This document shows positions 60,584-64,000 of a stretch of 64,000 nt of DNA, in pieces. Position numbers and translations under genes: made by a program. Position 1 is the stretch's first letter. The number at the start of each line of letters is the position of its first letter. The stretch spans positions 1 through 64,000 of the forward strand of contig DATCDQ010000061.1 of NCBI GenBank assembly GCA_036510655.1, given 5' to 3'. Origin of the DNA: Rathayibacter_A sp036510655 (GTDB taxonomy: Bacteria > Actinomycetota > Actinomycetes > Actinomycetales > Microbacteriaceae). The notes below the pieces were generated by a model, which searched no databases, was not told the DNA's origin, and saw only the letters and a program-made list of their open reading frames with translations.

Positions 60584-61380
60584 GCGACCCGCGAGCGGTG
60601 TCGAGGTATACCTGGTCGGTCTTCGCCAAGCCATGGCCGATGTTACACGGCCCGGCGTTGGCATCACTGGTCGCACGGCTCGGATTCGACGGGATCGAGG
60701 CGCCTGTGCGCGACGGACACGAGGTCACCCCGACGAATGTCGAACAACGACTGGCCGATCTGGCGCGGACGTTTGCCGACGCCGACTTGCGCATCTTCAG
60801 CGTGGCAGGCAACGCCGACGAACGACTTTTCGCGGCATGCGAACGCGCGAGCATTCCATTTATCCGGGTAATGGCTCCGGTCGTCGCCGACTATCTTGAA
60901 TCCGAATCACGGATCCGCGCAGAACTTGCCGCGCTCGTCCCGCTGTGTGAACGCTATTCGGTGGCAGTGCTGGTGCAGCAGCACCACGGCCGCTTTGTTT
61001 CGACCGCAGGCGGGCTCCGAAGCCTCCTCGCCGATCTCCCGCGCGAGCACATCCTCGCCGCATGGGACGCCGGACACAACGCGTTGTCCGGGGAGGACCC
61101 GGACCTCGCCCTCGCCCAGCTGGAGGGCCGCATCGGCATGATCAATCTCAAGAATGGACTTTATCGTCGGCTCCCCCAAGAGGAAGGCGGCACACGCTGG
61201 CAGCCCGTGTGGGTCTCAGGAGCAGAGGGGCTCGGCGACTGGGCCGACGTCGGTTCGGCGGTCGCTGCAACGACTTTCACCGGCACCGTCTGCCTGAGCG
61301 CGCAGTACACGGGCGTGCAAGACGTCGATCAACTCGCGCGGATCGACCTCGAGCACGCACGTACAGCGTTCGCATCGTAG
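60580..61380 (+). CDS. sugar phosphate isomerase/epimerase-like TIM barrel
   Basis: 266 aa from GTG 60580, overlapping the preceding stop (GTGA); the upstream extension overlaps the enolase gene. RYTWSVFAKPWPMLHGPALASLVARLGFDGIEAPVRDGHEV, VAVLVQQHHGRFVSTAGG, AAWDAGHNALSG and GMINLKNGLYRR fit the barrel. Last gene of the operon; 13 bp from the convergent permease gene. Confidence 0.78.
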   Translation: MSDPRAVSRYTWSVFAKPWPMLHGPALASLVARLGFDGIEAPVRDGHEVTPTNVEQRLADLARTFADADLRIFSVAGNADERLFAACERASIPFIRVMAPVVADYLESESRIRAELAALVPLCERYSVAVLVQQHHGRFVSTAGGLRSLLADLPREHILAAWDAGHNALSGEDPDLALAQLEGRIGMINLKNGLYRRLPQEEGGTRWQPVWVSGAEGLGDWADVGSAVAATTFTGTVCLSAQYTGVQDVDQLARIDLEHARTAFAS

Positions 61381-61393
61381 CGAGCAGACTCGG

Positions 61394-62272
61394 TTAGCCC
61401 TTCAGGGAGCCTCCGAGCAGCCCGCGCTCGAAGAATTTCTGCAGTATCAGGTAGACGATGACGCCGGGAACCATCAGTATCAACGCCGCGGCAAGTCGAA
61501 CACCCTCGCCGAGTTCCTGACTCGATTGCAGGCTCGTCACGATCAGCGTCAGTGTGTATTTTGCCGGCGTCTGTGCGACAAGCAGGGGCAGCAAGTATTG
61601 GTCCCAGATCATCAGGAAACCGAACACTGCACACGTGCCCAGTGCCGGCTTGCACAACGGGAGGATGATCTTCCAGAAGATCCGGAAATCGCCTGCCCCA
61701 TCCATCCGCGCCGATTCCTCCAGTTCGAGGGGAATGTTGCGCATGAAACCTGTAAGGACATAAATCGGGAGCGCCCAGCCGACCAGGGGCAGTATGAGCC
61801 CCCCGAAGGAGTTGAGCAGGGAGCCACTCTCCGTCGGTGCCGGAATCTGGCCGAGCACCAGGTAGAGCGGAATGGCGATAACTTCTTCGGGCATCATCAT
61901 GGTCGCGAGGATCAATACCATCACGACACTCATTCCGCGGAACTTCTTACGGGCCAGCGAGTACGCCGCCAACGAGCTGACGGTGAGCTGCAGCGCCAGT
62001 CCGATCACGACCACGACCACCGAGTTGAAGAGCCCGACTGCCACGCCGAAGTTCCACGCTTGGATGATGTTGTTGAAAGTGAAATCCAGCGGGAAGAGCG
62101 AGATCTCTCCCGACTTCATCGGTATCCCACTAAACACGGTCGCAACCATCGACCATACCGGCACCAGGAATACTGCGAGTACCAGCAGGTACAGAACCCC
62201 TCGCGCGATCTTCCCGCGCAAAAGCCGCGGCGACGGCATCCGGATGCCCAACGCCGTTTTTGTCGTGCTCAT
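61394..62272 (-). CDS. ABC sugar importer permease, MalG type
   Basis: 292 aa from ATG 62272, overlapping the upstream permease stop. Six helices; EAA loop EESARMDGAGDFRIFWKIILPL; C-terminal FFERGLLGGSLKG. Works with 62269-63270 and the lipoprotein that continues beyond the window. Confidence 0.9.
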   Translation of the reverse strand: MSTTKTALGIRMPSPRLLRGKIARGVLYLLVLAVFLVPVWSMVATVFSGIPMKSGEISLFPLDFTFNNIIQAWNFGVAVGLFNSVVVVVIGLALQLTVSSLAAYSLARKKFRGMSVVMVLILATMMMPEEVIAIPLYLVLGQIPAPTESGSLLNSFGGLILPLVGWALPIYVLTGFMRNIPLELEESARMDGAGDFRIFWKIILPLCKPALGTCAVFGFLMIWDQYLLPLLVAQTPAKYTLTLIVTSLQSSQELGEGVRLAAALILMVPGVIVYLILQKFFERGLLGGSLKG

Positions 62273-63270
62273 GATCGGTCCTTTCGGGCTCGCCACCACA
62301 AATTGAGGCAGGTGAGGACGACCGTGGCGATGAGAAGCATGGTCGAGATGGCCGAGGCGTAGCCGAGCTTGTTGTTCTCGATGCCGGCCTTGTAGAGGAA
62401 GGTGACGATCGTCTCAGTCGAGCCCGCCGGCCCACCGTTTGTCAGGACGAAGATTTCGGTGAAAACCCTGAGGCCGCGGATGATGCCGAGTGTCAGCACG
62501 ATCGTCGTGATAGGTCGAAGCGCGGGAATCGTGACGTAACGAAGTCGCTGCCACGCACTCGCACCGTCGATGTCGGCAGCGTCATAGAGCTGACGATCCA
62601 CGCCGGCGAGGCCGGCGATGAAAATGACCATGTCGTACGGTGCGCTCTTCCAGATCTGTACGAGCATCACTGAGCCAAGCGCCTGATTCGGGTCGCTGAG
62701 AAAGCCCTGCGGTCCCACTCCAACCGCTCCGAGCACGCTGTTCACAGCACCGTACTGGCCTGGGTACAGCAGCACATCCCAGAGTTGAGCAACGACGACC
62801 ATGGCGGTCACGACCGGCAGGAATGCCGCTGTTCTTACGATCCGAAGGTGCAGCGTCGGGCCCTCGAGCAGAAGAGCGAGGAAGAAGCCGATGAGCATCG
62901 ATGCGGCGACTGTCACGGCCGCGTCGAGCAGCGTGTGCCAGGTCGCGGCGAATAGCGTTGGATCGTTGAACGCCCGGGTGAAGTTATCGAATCCGATCCA
63001 CTGGTTTCCCAGATACGGTCGGACGTTGAAGAAGCTGAGGAACATGCCATACAACGTCGGCCAGAATTTGAAGACCGCGAATACGAGTAGCGCCGGAGCA
63101 AGGAAGGCCCACGGCGACACGCCACGCATGAACTTCAGTCGCGTGATTCGCCCCATGCGATCTCGGGCCGGGGACCCACCCGGGCCGACCATGACTGGTC
63201 GGCCCGAGAGTGCTTGTTCGTCGTCGGAGTGCCGCCTCGGCGTCGGCGCAACCGTTTTGACCTGAACCAA
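62269..63270 (-). CDS. ABC sugar importer permease, MalF type
   Basis: Up to 333 aa from TTG 63270, nine bp after the binding-protein stop; a start further in (ATG at PVMVGPGG or GRITRLKFM region) is possible. Long basic N-terminus, then six helices; EAA loop DAADIDGASAWQRLRYVTIPAL; NGGPAGSTETIVTFLY. Confidence 0.88.
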   Translation of the reverse strand: MVQVKTVAPTPRRHSDDEQALSGRPVMVGPGGSPARDRMGRITRLKFMRGVSPWAFLAPALLVFAVFKFWPTLYGMFLSFFNVRPYLGNQWIGFDNFTRAFNDPTLFAATWHTLLDAAVTVAASMLIGFFLALLLEGPTLHLRIVRTAAFLPVVTAMVVVAQLWDVLLYPGQYGAVNSVLGAVGVGPQGFLSDPNQALGSVMLVQIWKSAPYDMVIFIAGLAGVDRQLYDAADIDGASAWQRLRYVTIPALRPITTIVLTLGIIRGLRVFTEIFVLTNGGPAGSTETIVTFLYKAGIENNKLGYASAISTMLLIATVVLTCLNLWWRARKDRS

Positions 63271-63278
63271 GTGGATGC

Positions 63279-64000
63279 CTACTTCTGCGCCAACAACGAC
63301 TTGTACGTGTTGTTGAGCTCGTCAAGCGCAGCCTTCGGATCACCGCAGGTGGAGATCACTTTGTTCAACGTATCCGAAGCTGCCTGTCGCATCTCTTGCC
63401 ACTGCGGTAACGCGACCGGCTCGTAGTGTGCGCTGGTCTTGTAAACCTGCTGCGCGACCTCCCATCGCGGGTCATCCTGGTAGACCGCCTTCGCGTCCAC
63501 CTTCGAGTTGACCGGCAGTCGCACGATGCTCGCCGTCGGCACGCCGACCATACCGATCTTTTGCGCTTCTGCAGTGATCATGTACTCAGCCAGCGCTTGA
63601 GAGGCCTGTTCCTGCTTCGATCCCGCCATCATGTATATGTTCGTGCCCTCAGCCAGAACGCTGGACCCGTCCGGGCCCGCGGGAGGTGCCACAACGGTGT
63701 ACTTGCCCTTGATGGGTGTCGCGTCCGAGGTGGCAATGGCGTAAGGCCCGGTCAGGTACATTCCGGCGACGCCGGTCTGCCACGCCTTGTTGGAATCGGC
63801 GCTGACGGCGTTGAGCGCGCCAGGCTGTACCACTTTGTCGGTGCAGAAGAGGTCCTCATACCACTTTGCTGCCGCAACAGCCTTGGCCGAATTGATAGTA
63901 GGCGTGACCTTGCCGTTCTTCTGGCTGATATAGTCCCCACCGTTCTGCCACAGATAGGTCGACCAGTTCCATGACACGTATCCCCGGGTCGTCGATCCTG
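63279..64000 (-). CDS. ABC sugar importer substrate-binding protein (partial, 5' end outside window)
   Basis: The C-terminal about 240 residues of a family-1 solute-binding protein: STYLWQNGGDYISQKNGK, AGMYLTGPYAIATS, EGTNIYMMAGSKQEQASQALAEYMI. The frame stays open to the window end; the Met at 63977 is internal. The lipobox is not in view. It completes the importer of region G. Confidence 0.88.
   Translation of the reverse strand, partial: GSTTRGYVSWNWSTYLWQNGGDYISQKNGKVTPTINSAKAVAAAKWYEDLFCTDKVVQPGALNAVSADSNKAWQTGVAGMYLTGPYAIATSDATPIKGKYTVVAPPAGPDGSSVLAEGTNIYMMAGSKQEQASQALAEYMITAEAQKIGMVGVPTASIVRLPVNSKVDAKAVYQDDPRWEVAQQVYKTSAHYEPVALPQWQEMRQAASDTLNKVISTCGDPKAALDELNNTYKSLLAQK

Noticed and set aside
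60370..61380. A 336-aa frame for the TIM-barrel protein starting inside the enolase gene.
   Set aside because: The additional 70 residues are Arg-rich antisense-like sequence; GTG 60580 gives a coupled GTGA start.
1..64000. tRNA, rRNA, CRISPR, insertion sequence or phage genes.
   Set aside because: No cloverleaf-like sequence, direct-repeat/spacer array, transposase or phage protein was seen. The repeats found are short tandem or REP-like elements.

Overview
The window is high-GC DNA with tightly packed genes, frequent ATGA/GTGA stop-start overlaps, many GTG starts, TAT/lipobox binding proteins and LacI/ROK regulators. This points to a Gram-positive actinobacterium. The dispersed CCCTGAGCTTGTCGAAGGG-type repeats suggest a member of the Microbacteriaceae; the family-level call is inference. 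I saw no rRNA, tRNA, CRISPR array, prophage or insertion sequence. About 45 genes are supported, and from about 6 kb onward almost all concern uptake and breakdown of plant-type glycans.

Layout. (A) 1-5.4 kb: housekeeping or isolated genes (HerA-like ATPase, saccharopine-dehydrogenase-like oxidoreductase, small membrane protein, Bcr/CflA exporter with a 14-bp repeat array in front of it). (B) 5.8-21.6 kb: a minus-strand series Gfo/Idh - TIM-barrel isomerase - ThuA - Gfo/Idh - GH42 - GH1 - ROK. A LacI regulator follows, then a plus-strand ABC sugar importer ending in a GMC oxidoreductase fused to a gluconate-dehydrogenase-subunit-3-like domain. (C) 21.5-34.1 kb: GH42, GH31 alpha-xylosidase and GH3 with a divergent LacI and a YesL-like protein, then an LplB/LplC-type importer with a large lipoprotein. 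(D) 34.4-45.2 kb: a seven-gene operon (binding protein, two permeases, ThuA, Gfo/Idh, GH127, GH95) opposite its own LacI, with two identical palindromic operators between them. (E) 45.2-48 kb: xylA-xylB. (F) 48.2-52.7 kb: Gfo/Idh, DUF993 aldolase-like, TIM isomerase, LacI. (G) 52.8-64 kb: a polyuronide/glycan-acid-like cluster (DUF2264, two D-2-hydroxyacid dehydrogenases, two TIM-barrel isomerases, secreted PL5-type lyase, enolase-superfamily dehydratase, another ABC importer cut by the window end).

How they fit. Regions C-E together hold exo-enzymes able to strip fucose, galactose, arabinose, xylose and glucose from xyloglucan-type oligosaccharides inside the cell. None of these hydrolases has an evident signal peptide, and xylA/xylB would take the released xylose onward. 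Region B pairs Gfo/Idh dehydrogenases with ThuA, a TIM-barrel protein and a GMC oxidoreductase, a set that resembles oxidise-then-cleave (3-keto-glycoside) routes. Regions F and G share a LacI-type operator (core GGNAANGCGCTTNCC) found four times just downstream of predicted -10 boxes, so they probably form one regulon governed by the LacI gene at 51669-52706. Four ABC importers are present but no ATPase gene, so a shared MsiK-type ATPase encoded elsewhere is expected.
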